Positions 47,554 to 59,282 of a stretch of DNA of 64,000 bases are shown here, piece after piece. The position numbers and the translations under genes were made by a program. The DNA lies in contig NC_014014.1 in assembly GCF_000025845.1 (NCBI RefSeq), forward strand, positions 544,367 to 608,366, given 5' to 3'. The DNA comes from Mycoplasma crocodyli MP145 (GTDB taxonomy: Bacteria; Bacillota_I; Bacilli_A; Mycoplasmatales; Metamycoplasmataceae). Under the pieces are notes generated by a model. The model was not told the origin of the DNA. It searched no databases and saw only the letters and a program-made list of their open reading frames with translations. Positions within the stretch are counted from its first letter, which is position 1. Every line of letters starts with the position of its first letter.

Positions 47554-49405
47554 TTTTGCTCCTTTTTTTCTTCAATACTTTAATAAAATAAGGTAGTAAT
47601 AAATTAGTAATTATTACAAGAAGTAATATTAATAATAGAGATATGAATGCACTTTCAAGCATTATATTATGTGAATCTATGGTATTAGAATTTATTTGAG
47701 CTAAAATTCTTGTTGTTAAAGTTTGCCCTCATAAATTTATCCCAAACTGATTTGATGATGTTAATCCAGCAGTCAAATAAAGAGGTGCAGTTTCCGCAAT
47801 AACTCTTCCTATTCCAAGTATTAAAATATTAAATATATAAATAAATGACTGAGGAATTAATATTTTAAAAATAAAGGTATGTTTTTGTATTCCAAGTGCA
47901 ATAGCATTATCTCGATAGTGACTAGGAACAAAATTAAATGCTTGATAAATTCCTCGTATAAAGTTTGTTAATATAACTAGGGAAATTGTTAAAGCACCCG
48001 CTATAAGAGAATTGGACATTTTACCACCAGCACTTAAACCAAGAGTTTGAATAAAGAAAGTTAAACCAAAAATTCCAAAAACTATGCTCGGTGTTGAACC
48101 TAAAGCATCTATTAAAAATAGTAAAAAGTTTTTAATTTTTTTATTGATTAAATACTCTGAAATATAAATAGCACTAAATAAAGCAACCGGAAATGAAATT
48201 GATACGCTCAAGAAAATTATAACTAAAGTATTTATTAATGCTCTTCCTGTGGAATTAGATTCAAAACTAAATAGAGATGAACTCGGCAATAACGTTGCTT
48301 TAAATCCATTCAAAATAATATAAAACATCATTCAAGAAATAAAACCAATCGTTATTATTATAGATAATCATTCAAGAGAAATTTTGTAGTTATCATATAT
48401 AAAACTTTTCTTTTTGCTTGTAGGAATTTGACAACTGTTTGAATAGCGAATTAAAAATGTTTTTCTAGGAATTCACATTATAAAATTAATTAATCATATA
48501 TGTGTGTTTTTAAGTCAATTAAATTTATGTTGTGAACTTGGTTTAATCATATAATATGCAAAACTATTAATTAAAATTGTTATAATAAATAAAATCAAAC
48601 CTAGAAAATATAGAATTCCTCTTAAAGATTCTCCTCCATTTTCAGCAAAAAAGTTATATGAAATAATGGCACCTATCGTTTTTAACCCACTTTCTCAAAA
48701 AGATTTAAAACCACCGGCCGAAATTTTTCCATAGTTTTGACTAGTTAATATAAAATTTAGTGCCATAGTTTCACCAATGGCTCTTCCAATAGCTAATAGA
48801 ATTCCTAAATAAATAGCGGGGCCAACTTCTTTTTTTACAATTTTATAAATTGTTTTAGTTTTGGTAACACCCAAAGCTAAGGAGTTTTCATAAATTTTTA
48901 TATTTGCGCTTTTTAGAGCATTATATGTATAAGAAACAATGGTTGGTAAAATCATAAACGATAGCATTATTGAACCATTTAGGATATTTAATGTTGTTTT
49001 TAAATTAAGTACATAACTAAGAACTGGACCTAGCGATTCAAGAGCAAATATTCCAAAAATAACAGAAGGAAATCCTGCTAATAAATCAATAATTACTCTA
49101 AAAACTTTTGCATATTTTTCTTTAATTCTATAGGCCAAAAATATGCTGCACTTTATACCCGTTGGGACAGCTATAAGCATTGAAGTAGAAACCACAACAA
49201 GCGTTATAAATAAAGGCAATCATATCCCTGCTTTATTATTATTTAAATTAAATTCGCTACCTAAAATACTTCATTTATAATGAATTATTCCAGGAATAGA
49301 ATAACTTATTATTGTAATTAAAATTGCTAAAAATGAAGCAATGACAAATCAAGCAAAAAATGAACTTGTAATATTTAAAACTTTATTTGAAAATACTTTT
49401 TTCAT
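47546..49405 (-). CDS. pstA: Fused phosphate permease PstC-PstA
   Basis: 619 aa joining two permease domains in one chain: first half with the PstC-like AIGRAIGETMAL loop, second with PstA-like GIGRVIAETAPLYLTA. Linker at about residues 270-330. Fused PstCA is known in mollicutes (M. genitalium MG411), so this is normal for the group. GGAGTTGAGTA serves both as pstS stop region and ribosome site. Confidence 0.9.
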
Positions 49406-50532
49406 TACTCAACTCCATAACTATTTAACTCAAAATCACTTATTCAAAAATCATTTATATTTTCTTTTAACTTTATAAATGTTGAATAATCTTTGTCTTT
49501 ATTTAACTTATACATACTCAAATATGATTTTAGATCTAATTTAACTATTCCAAATTCTGAGTAAATTTTATTTATTTCTTCATCATCGTTAAATAAAATT
49601 CATTCAATCATATTTTTAATGTATTTAGGGCTTTCAACACTTGTTATTAAATCAAATGGTCTTGTTCATGAATAGGAATTATTTTTAATATTTTCATAAT
49701 TAGCTTCATATTTTATGTTGTCTTTTTCAAGATAAAAAATCGTAAAACCATCATCTATAATTCTTTGCTTATTTGCTAATACAAAACCTAAAGACAAGTA
49801 AATAATCGAACCTTCTTTTTGACCATCTTTACTGAAAATTCCGTAAGCTTCGGAATTTGTTTCTGAAGTAGATTTAGTATTATTCCCATAGTTCTTAGTA
49901 CCTAATAAAACATCATTTGTTTCTTGATCTATTTCAATATTTTTTATACCACTTGAAAGATAAAAAGCTTCTGCAGTTCCTGATGTTGATGAAGCTCCTT
50001 CTCTAGCGAATGGAAGCAATTTTATATCAGAATATTTGCCTTTATCATTAAACAAATCAAGGTGTATATCATGATAACCAGCAAAAGCCTTATATAAGTT
50101 TGAAATGTTATTTTTATTAATTGAAAAATCAACATCATTAGGAACTTTAGCAACTATTGCTATTCCTTCTTTACCTATTGTTATGGTTTTCAATTTTTTA
50201 TTAACTCATTTTTTATGTAAATCGTCATCACTTTCAACTGTATGATTAGGAGATTTCGAAGACATTCCGATGTTAATCTTTCCGTTGGCAACAGCACTTA
50301 TACCATGACCCGAACCACCAGAAACTACGCCAACTTCAATATTATTTTTCTTACTATAATATGAAGATAATAAACTAAAAAAAGGTTGCACACCACTAGA
50401 ACCAGCGGCAGAAGCAACCTTTATATTAACTCATGTGCTTGAAAATAACGCCACCACACCAGAAAAGGTGGCAACACTTAACAATGTTGGCAATATGAAT
50501 TTAAGATTCATTTTTGTCTTTCTTGTTTTCAT
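49405..50532 (-). CDS. pstS: Phosphate-binding protein PstS
   Basis: 375 aa from MKTRKTKMNLKF; an ATG 21 bases later is possible. Single N-terminal hydrophobic segment without lipobox Cys, so it stays anchored by an uncleaved helix or is released. Phosphate ligand motifs: GSSGVQPF, SGGSGHGISA and GASSTSGTAEAF. First gene of the pst operon; the promoter lies in the 130-base gap before lepA's end. Confidence 0.88.
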
Positions 50533-50665
50533 GGAATTATTTTAACATAAGAAAAATAATAAAATAATAAAATCTTATTTTTGTTTTTAATAAAAAGTTG
50601 TCATTTTTATCTTTAAAAATTAAGTTTTTTATGTCAAAATAGTTAAAATAAAACAAATAAAAATC

Positions 50666-52465
50666 CTATTTTTTAGGATCTATATTTGTTTTAAGAATTG
50701 ATAAAAAGGCTTCTTGAGGAACTTCAATACTTCCTAATGATTTCATTCTTTTCTTTCCTTCTTTTTGTTTTTTAAGAAGCTTTTGACGACGTGTTGGATC
50801 CCCACCATATAATTTAGCTGTAACATCTTTTCTATATGCTTTTATTGTTTCACGTGCAATTATTTTTCCACCAATTGTTGCTTGAACTGGAACTTCAAAG
50901 TTTTGACGCGGTATAGCTTCTTTAAGTTTTTCGCATAATTCTCTAGCAGCTGGATAAGCTCTATCTTTGTGAGTTATTATACTAAAAGCATCAATTTTAT
51001 CTGAGTTAAGCAATATGTCAACTTTTACCAAATCACTTTGCTTATAGCCAATTAAGTTGTATTCAAAAGAAGCATAACCTTTAGTTGTTGATTTTAATCT
51101 ATCGAAAAAATCAAATATTGTTTCTGCTAGAGGCATTTCATAAATTATTCTACTTCTCTTAGAATCTACAAATTCGAGATTAATATAAATCCCTCTTTTT
51201 GATTGACATAATTCCATAACATTCCCTATATATTCATTAGGAACAAAGATGCTTGCTTCAATGTAAGGTTCTTCAATATAATCAATATAGGTTTTATCAG
51301 GAAGCAAAGTAGGATTTGAAACTAGTTCAATTTCGCCGTTAGTCTTATAAACTTTATATTCAACACTAGGACTTGTTGCGATAATTGCAACATTATATTC
51401 ACGATCAAGTCTTTCTTGTAAAATTTCCATGTGCAGCATTCCTAAGAATCCAACTCTAAAACCAAATCCTAAAGCCTTCGAAGTTTCTTGTTCCCAAGTA
51501 ATTGATGAATCACTAAGAGAAATTTTTTCAAGACTTTCTTTAAGTTCCATATAGTCTCTTGTATCAACTGGATAAAACCCTGTATAAACAACAGGTTTCA
51601 TTTTTTTGTAACCGGGAAGTGATTGATCGGTTGGATTATCAACAAGTGTAATTGTATCTCCTACACTAACTAATTTTGCATCCCGAATGGCTGCTGAAAC
51701 TCATCCTACTTCACCTGCACTTAGCTGCTCCTTTTTAGTTTCTTGAGGATTTCTAACCCCTAAATCAATAACATGATATTCTTCATTATTTGACATAAAT
51801 TTAAATCTATCTCCAGGTTTTAAAACACCTTCAAAGATTCTCACAAGCATAACTACACCACGATATGGATCAAAATAACTATCAAAAATTAAAGCTTTAA
51901 GCGGCTTAGAATCGTCAGCATTTCGAGGACTTGGAACATATTTTACAATAGCTTCTAGAACATTTTCAATTCCAAATCCTGTTTTAGCAGAGACTAATAC
52001 AGCATTTTCAGTAGATATTCCAATAACATTTTCTATTTCTTGTTTTACCAATTCAACGTCTGCACTAGGCAAATCAATTTTATTAATTATAGGAATAATT
52101 TCTAAATCATTTTCAAGAGCTAAATAAACATTGGCTAAAGTTTGAGCTTCTATCCCTTGTGTTGCATCAACCAATAATAAAGCTCCTTCACTTGCCGCTA
52201 AAGAACGTGATACTTCATAAGTAAAATCGACATGACCAGGTGTATCAATTAAATGAAAAATATAGTCCTTATATTTAAGTTGGACAGCATTTAATTTAAT
52301 TGTTATTCCACGTTCTTTTTCTAAATCCATAGTATCTAGAAATTGTTCTTTTAAATCTCTTTTAGCAACAGTTCCTGTAAATTCAAGTATTCTATCAGCT
52401 AATGTACTTTTACCATGATCAATATGTGCTATGATTGAGAAATTCTTAATTTTTGATTTATTCAT
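50666..52465 (-). CDS. lepA: Elongation factor 4 (LepA)
   Basis: 599 aa, usual length. GTPase motifs [17 protein letters not shown] and [10 protein letters not shown]4-specific C-terminal domain ending [20 protein letters not shown] and [17 protein letters not shown]. Back-translocates ribosomes under stress. Standard and intact. Confidence 0.97.
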
Positions 52466-52568
52466 AAGTATTTAAATTATACAAATTGTTTAAAATTTAC
52501 ATTAAAAATATTTTAAACATTTTTTTAAATAAATATATAATAAAGAAAAAATCAATAAGGAGTTTATC

Positions 52569-54656
52569 ATGACAAGAGCAAAAAGAAAAAAAATTATGTT
52601 ACTTTCAGGACTGGCAGCTATTACTATAACTGTTCCTCAAGTAATTTCATTACCAATTTATTTTACAAAATTAAATAACGATACAGTTAATATCGATGTT
52701 TCTTTTAGATCTCCAAATAGTAGCATTATTAATAATGCTTTAGGGATTGATAATTCTAAAGCGTCTAATGCTGACAATAACCTTGAAATAATAAAACCTA
52801 CAGACCCAGTTATTCCCGTTGTTCCACCAAAAGAAGAAATTAAACCGGCTCCACCGGTAGAGGAACCAATCGTTACAACTCCAATAACTCCCGAAGTTCC
52901 TGTAGTACCTGAAAAACCAGAATCACCATTAACCCCTGGTGTAGATAAAACAAATTCACAAGGTGAAGGTTCTTCGATTGTTTCTGTTGATACTGTTGTA
53001 AAAATTAATTTACCAGGCGGGGAAAGTATGAACGTACCTGTTAAAGTTAAACATAAATTAGCGGATCCAAGACATAAATTCGGTGAAGAAGATAATGATA
53101 TTATAAATAGAGTTCCTTATATAAATAATGATGCACCAGAAATTGTTGAAATCGAAGTAACTGACGAAATCAAAAAAGCCGTTTCTAAACCTGTTAGAGA
53201 TCACTTAAAATATATGCTTGTTGAAAGAGGACTTGATAGTTGAAGAAATTACAGTGGAAAACCATTAAGTGATATAGATTGAGACAAAATTGAACTTTCA
53301 GATAATGCACTAGCGATGTTAGCTAAAGGTATGGTTATAGATTATACTAACGCTAAAATTGATGAAAATGGTAAGCTTGACAGTTTTTCATATAGCCCAT
53401 TAAATGATGGATATAATGGTGTTACCGGAAGAATGACCAGAGATAATAAAAATAGAAGATTATTTGGATACAATTCTTGATATGTAAGAAGTCCTAAAGA
53501 TATTGAAGAAGGTAATTTCACAGGTTGAAATAAAGAAGATGTTAAAGCCGATTGAAAAGTATTTGGCTTAGAAGATGACGATGGAATTCAAGTTTATAAA
53601 TATACAAATCCAGATCCTGATCCTTCTTATCAAAAGGGAAATAATGCAATTAAAGTTATACTTGATGCAGAAAATGTTAAAGGATATGGTAAGTTCTTAA
53701 GTTTCTTAGAAAAATACCAAAAAGCAGGTAAAACAATTCACTCATTTGTAATTAGAAATATGGGTTCTGAAAAAACTGGTTCAAGTCAAAAATTTAAAGA
53801 AATTTTGAGTAAATTACCTAATAAAATTCCTCAACTTGAACTTTGATTTGAATCAAATAATACAAGTTCATTAATTGCTCTAAGAGGTAAAGAAATTGAC
53901 GAACTTGCTTTCTATACAAAAGGAAATTCACTTGTTGATGAGTGGGTATTAAATCCTTGAGCAATTGATAAAGCAGCTTATATTCAAACTGTTGATTACA
54001 ACGTTTCTTTTGACTATGGTCCAAGTGTAAAACCAGCAACAAGAATTACATTTAACACTTTAGGGTTTGACCCTGAAAACTATAAACCTGGTGATGCCGA
54101 TCCATTCCATGACATGAACAAAGGATTAAGAATGGCATACTTAGTACGTAATAATGAACCTATTTTCCAAGGTGGATTTGGTCCTGGTCTAAACCCGGAT
54201 AATCATGAGGCAGGAAACAGTTACCCATCAGGTCTTGATTTATCAAGAATATCATCTTTAAAGAGTTTAAAAGGTCTTGATTTTCTTGGTAGAAAACTAA
54301 GAAGACTAGTGTTATATAGTGATACGCCTGCATTTAAAATGCCTATTGAAGAAATGGAAGTTTCAAAATTCTTTACAGTAATGCACCTTGACGAACCAGA
54401 AGATCCAAACGAAAAAAGATTAAAATTTAATGGAGCAGTTGTAACTAAATTACACCTAACTGGAACCAAAGGATTAAGTTCAACAGGAATGCAAAATCTT
54501 GAAACCTTCTATAGAGAAATTGGTAAAAAAATATTTAACAAACCAGGTGGAAAAATTATTGTTGATAAAGGAAACACCACACTTTACAACCAATTAAAAA
54601 CTGCTGGTTACCCAGTTGATTATGCAAACCCAGATGATGATTTAATATTCAACTAA
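52569..54656 (+). CDS. mib: Mycoplasma immunoglobulin-blocking protein (MIB / protein M family)
   Basis: 695 aa after AATAAGGAG. N-terminal membrane helix (about residues 10-30), then SFRSPNSSIINNALGI, a Pro-rich linker (residues 75-125), and a large beta/helical body ending DDDLIFN. This is the layout of the 'putative immunoglobulin-blocking virulence protein' family that covers antibody light chains and blocks antigen binding. MIB usually sits next to a MIP serine protease; none follows here within the window. Terminator directly downstream. Confidence 0.85.
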
Positions 54657-54661
54657 TAATC

Positions 54662-54696
54662 AAAAAAGATTTAGAAACTTATTCTAAATCTTTTTA
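54662..54696. terminator. Bidirectional terminator
   Basis: AAAAAGATTTAGAA pairs perfectly with TTCTAAATCTTTTT around a five-base loop; ends MIB and the convergent HAD gene. Confidence 0.9.
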
Positions 54697-54697
54697 A

Positions 54698-55537
54698 TTA
54701 CTTTTTCTTTTGGCTAATTTCTTTTTTAAGTTCGTAATCGCTTCTATATAAATAATCATCAATCGCATATGCAATTCCTGCTTGATGTACATCGGGTGCG
54801 TGATATTTTGCTTTAGATTTTGTATTTTTATCTGAATTATCCATAGCATATGAATAACCCGATAAATCAAACATTCCTATATCATTTGCACTATCACCTA
54901 TCGACATAACATCTTCAAGTTTAATATCAAAGATATTATCACAAAGTCATTTCATACCTGTACCTTTATCTACACCATGTTTAACAATCTCGATATGAGA
55001 ACCCATATACATAATATTTAAGACTTTATCTAGACCTTCTTTAAGTAACTCTTCATAAGCTTTTTTTACCTCATCAAAAGTTCCATAAAACTCTATTTTA
55101 TGGATATCTTCATTAATTTTACCGTCTAAAATTCATTCATTATATTCACAAAAATTACTTAAGAAGTCATACATCTCTTTAGAGTGATTATGCATATAAT
55201 ACTGATTAATTCCAAAATAATAAAGTGCAAAAGAATGCTTGTTTGCAACATCAAAAACTCTTTGTGCTATTTTTTTATCAATATATTCAATATGTAAATA
55301 CTCTTTGGTTAAATTATCATAAATAACCGCTCCTGAGGCACAGACTATATATCTACTATGTAATTCATCAGCTAGTTTTTGAATTTTTTTAAAAGGTGCA
55401 TTACCTGTATTAATTACAAAAGGAATGTTTTTTACCTTAAGTTCTGAAATTTTACTTTTTACTTCTGGAAGTAATTTTTTGTCCGGGAATCCATAAATCG
55501 TTCCGTCAACATCACTAAATATTGCTCATTTTTTCAT
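54698..55537 (-). CDS. Cof-type HAD-superfamily phosphatase
   Basis: 279 aa. Nucleophile motif FSDVDGTIYG at the N-terminus, NTGNAPF motif II, and GDSANDIGMF motif IV; cap domain between. Cof-type phosphatases act on sugar or nucleotide phosphates and several paralogues per mycoplasma are usual. Promoter divergent from the lanthipeptide locus. Confidence 0.9.
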
Positions 55538-55752
55538 TTCATTATTTTATCAAAAAAAACATCTCATTTTTAAAAATTGATGTTATACAAATAACATGAT
55601 GAAATTAACTAAGAACAAAAACATTATTATTCTTTCATTAAAAAAAATGATTGTTGTTTTTAGTTAATTTATTTTGTAAATAGAATTTTAAAAACAATGG
55701 TTCAATTGATCTATTGTTTTTTTAATTTTTCATCGTTGAAAGGAGATAATAT
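55538..55752 (+). promoter_or_regulatory. Leader of the lanthipeptide operon, with attenuator-like hairpin
   Basis: 215 bases. A 23-residue reading (55596-55667, starts MMKLTKNKN) is followed at 55691-55724 by AAAACAAT ... ATTGTTTT with inner GG/CT pairs and a T-run, an intrinsic terminator shape placed just before the precursor gene. So transcription entering the operon may be attenuated, or the small ORF may be an independent unit with its own end. AAAGGAG at 55739-55745 is the precursor's ribosome site. Confidence 0.5.
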
Positions 55753-55899
55753 ATGTCTAACGAATTAACTTATGAACAAAACGAAACATTATTAAATCAA
55801 TTATATAATTTGGGTTTAGAACAAACTGAAAGCGAAGAATATGAAGCAAAATGAATAACAATAATATGTAAAATAACAACTGAAAAATGTAGCAAATAG
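55753..55899 (+). CDS. lanA: Class III lanthipeptide precursor (LanA-like)
   Basis: 48 aa: acidic helical leader of about 33 residues, MSNELTYEQ then ETLLNQLYNLGLEQ (the LLxxL-type amphipathic segment that class III synthetases bind), and a short core WITIICKITTEKCSK. The core has two TxxC units (T36-C39 and T43-C46), each able to form a methyllanthionine ring, plus T42 and S47; there is no SxxS motif, so labionin is not expected. AAAGGAG precedes the ATG. The LanKC-like gene begins 8 bases after the stop, supporting the role. Precursor activity is inferred from context, motif and composition. Confidence 0.75.
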
Positions 55900-55907
55900 A
55901 AGCAAAT

Positions 55908-57628
55908 ATGAAAACAAATATAACAACAAATGGTAAATATTCAAATGATATTTTGTCAGAATCATTGAAAAAATTATCTAAATTTTTAATTGATATATCA
56001 GAAGATGTTGACTTAACAAGTATCGACAATTTAGATGTTCAATTTAATTCTCAAGGTTGAAAGATTCATGTCTATGCAAATACTTTTACATGTGATCAAA
56101 TATTACAAATAACAATTCCTACATTAAGAAAATATCAATTATCATATAAATTTATTAACGATAAAAATGTATTAAATGATTATAGAAACAAGAATGCTGA
56201 TATATCTTTTTCTGGTAAATTTTTAACAATTTATATTAATAAAAATGAACCGTTATTCAAGAATATTATTGAGGAACTTTATATCGGTTTAAAAAGTTTT
56301 GATAGTTTCAAAATAATAGGTGATAAGAACTATAAAAATTCCATAATCAACTATAGATATGGAAGTTATATAAAAGAAAAAAATATTATTTGAATATAAA
56401 TGGTCAAAAAATAAGTGATGAAAGAAAAATATATTTAGATCCTAAAAGTGGTTTAAAAGATCCTCTATTAAATACCAAAAATAATGTAAAAAAGAAATTA
56501 TTGTAAATGATTTTCATATATTAAATTGTTTACAAATGACTAATTTTGGTGGCGTATATAAAGCTAAAAATATTAATAATAATGAACTTTATATACTTAA
56601 AGAATTTAGATACAATAACTCTAAAGAAATCAAACATTTAAATGAAAAATATTTTAAAGAAAATGAAATAAAATTCTCAAATAAAAGCCAAAAACTTTTG
56701 AAATTAATAATTCAAAATTCTTTGTTTACGAATTTATAGATGGTGAAAATCTATATGAGTTAGGTAATCGAATAGGTATTTATACTAAATTAGATATAAA
56801 GAAGATTAAATTAATTATTAAACAACTTGTTAAAACAATGATTGAGTATCATGACAAAGATATTATAATGAATGACGTGAAATTAGATAATTTTGTACTT
56901 TCTAAAAACAAGATTTTTTGCATAGATAGAGAACATTGTTATTTAACATCCGATAAAAGAAGACTTTCAATTCAAAAAGTATATATAAATATCTTTGGTT
57001 GCTCAGTTCTTATGGATAAAAAATGAGAAGATAAATCTAAACTTGCAGAATTGATATTAAACTTATGTGGAATAAGAAGTGAGCCGTTTTATTTAAATTA
57101 TGATCATGACAAATTTATAGAATATATTCAATAATTTCGTATTACCATAAAATACCAATTGCAATTATCAAATTATTTAAGGATTTAACAATTGAGAACA
57201 TCGATTTAAAACTTATTAAATTGAAAAATTATGACTTTGAAAGAATTCAAAAAAATAAATTCTTTTTCAATAAAAAAGTTGATAAAATAGTAAAAAAAAT
57301 AATCTTAAAACACAATATGTAAATAATGTAATGAAGAAACTTGCAAATTCATTACACCAATTTCCTTTTTGATCTATTAAAACAAGTTTTAATTATGGAG
57401 TTAGTGGTGTTATATATACTCTTTTAAAGTACAAAGAATTAATAGATAATAATTTTGGATATTTCCATAGTCTTTTTAATGTCCATACCAATTTATTATA
57501 TGTATAATAATAAAAAGTGATATACACAAGATAATTATGAAGTTGATAATGGTTTTTTTGAAGGTTTTGTAGGCATAATTTTTACATTGAATAAATTAAA
57601 AAATAAGAAAGGTAAATATGAAAAATAA
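55908..57628 (+). pseudogene. lanKC: Class III lanthipeptide synthetase LanKC, frameshifted
   Basis: Six segments in different frames can be read as one protein. Lyase part: GWKIHV with K52 and H54 of the OspF/SpvC-type phosphothreonine lyase, SGKFLTIYI and NYRYGSY. Kinase part: FGGVYKAKN P-loop, YILKE Lys, YHDKDIIMNDVKLDN catalytic loop, CIDREH. Cyclase part: NYGVSGVIYTLLKY and DNGFFEGFVGI, but only about 90 residues, so roughly 250 of the LanC-like domain are missing. Frames change near 56383 (A7), 56493 (A6), 56715 (A4), 57131, 57317 and 57505. The first five are fixed by adding one base; several lie in A-runs. Function is doubtful, but domain order is unmistakable. Overlaps the exporter gene. 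Confidence 0.88.
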
Positions 57629-59282
57629 TGATGAAATACATAGAGTTATTTACGATACTTCTTTTAAAAACACTTTAAAAAATATTTTTCATAATCCTAT
57701 TTTGGGATTCTTAACAATATTTTTAAAGTTATTTGTAGTTGTATTAATTCTTGTTGAAACATACTTTTTAAATCCATTAATTGAAAATATTATTAACAAA
57801 AATAATGATGAAATTATAAAATATTTAATCATTTTGTCGGCAATTTTTGCTGCAAATGTTGTTTGTTCAATATCAGCAAAATTTTTAAGTTTAAAACTTG
57901 AACTAACATTAAAGAATCATTTGCAATTTAAGTTAGCAGAAAAACTTAGTTTAAATAATTTAGAATCTTGAAATTCAATAAGCAACGAAACTAAAATATC
58001 GGTATATAGCAATATAATAAATAACATAGTCATTGAATACCATTTAAAAATTATTGATTTCATTAAATCAATTGCAATACTGATTGGTGCAATATTAACT
58101 CTTGGAATTATTCTACCAATTGGGTTAACTTATGTTATACCAATCGCTTTAATTGCTATTGGACTTCAGTTTTTAGCAATACCATTAATGAATAAAATAG
58201 GTGAATTAAGCAATAATGGAAATAATAAATTTTATAATTCAACATTGAAATCTAGAGAAAATTTCTTACTTCTAAAAAGAAATGGTTTTGAAACAACATA
58301 CAAAAACATTTTCAAAAAAGAGCAAGAAGAAATTCAAAAAATCAACAAAAAAGAATCGAAACTTATTTCACTTGTAATATTTTTTGCAGTTGGAACAGCA
58401 AATGTTGGTTTATCAATTTCTGTTGGGTTAACCTTTATGCTGGTTGTATACTTTTCATATGCACAAATAGCTGTTATTATGTCTTTAATCTCATTGATGT
58501 TTATGATATTTCAAAATGTTATAGGTTTTTTAGAAATGCTTGGTTCAATCATAATGTCTAAAAGTTCTTTTGATGAAATTAATACGAAATTGAAATACAA
58601 AAATATAAATTATGATAATAATTTAATGTTTAATAAGGAAATAAAAATTGTTAACGAATCATTGGATGAGAAGCCATATATTACTATAAACAAAGGAAAT
58701 AAGGTTCTTGTTACTGGTGATAATGGAAGTGGTAAATCAACATTGGCTAAATTTTTAAGTGGAAACCTAAAAATTGATAATATAATCATTAAAATAGATA
58801 ATGAATCAATTGTAAATAATGATTATTATTCATTAATCAACAATTCTTATTTAGTTTCTAACGTTCATTATTTTGAAAAAGAAACCATTTTAGAAAACTT
58901 AATTTTTGCTTCTGAAAAGAAAAGTAGTAGCATAAAAAAAGCTTATGAACTTGTTGATTTATTCAATCTTTCTCATCTTAATTTAAGTAGCAAATATGAA
59001 GAATATATCAATTTATTATCAGAGGGGGAAAAGCAAAGAATTCAAATAATAAGAGCTCTTCTAAGCAATAAAGAGGTAATTATACTTGATGAATCATTGT
59101 CAAATATTGACAAATTAAATAGACAAATAGTTTTAGATTATGTTCTAAATACAGATAGGACAATAATCATCATATCACACGGTTTAAATCCAAACAGTCT
59201 TTTAGACAAAGTTGTTGATGTTAAAAAAATACACTTGTTAGATAATTTAAAAAATAAGGAGGTAGCAAATGAAGCAATTTAA
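57618..59282 (+). CDS. ABC exporter half-transporter 1 of the lanthipeptide locus
   Basis: 554 aa. About six membrane helices in the first 320 residues, then the ATPase: Walker A GDNGSGKST at 367-375, LLSEGEKQRIQIIRALL signature, VIILDES Walker B and IIIISHG switch. No C39 peptidase domain at the N-terminus, so it does not cleave leader peptide. Intact frame directly after (11-base overlap) the broken synthetase, with the second half-transporter overlapping its end by 14. Probably exports the peptide as a heterodimer. Confidence 0.88.

Noticed and set aside
47546..49405. Fused PstC-PstA as novel
   Set aside because: The fusion is known in mollicutes (M. genitalium MG411).
57319..57504. Separate small gene between LanKC and the exporter
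   Set aside because: It continues the LanC-like part of the broken synthetase in another frame.
55908..57628. Frameshifts as simple sequencing errors
   Set aside because: Possible, but the many other A/T-run-rich genes in the window (over 50 kb) are intact except one ICE gene; the clustering in LanKC and the missing cyclase residues favour real decay. Kept as an alternative in the finding.
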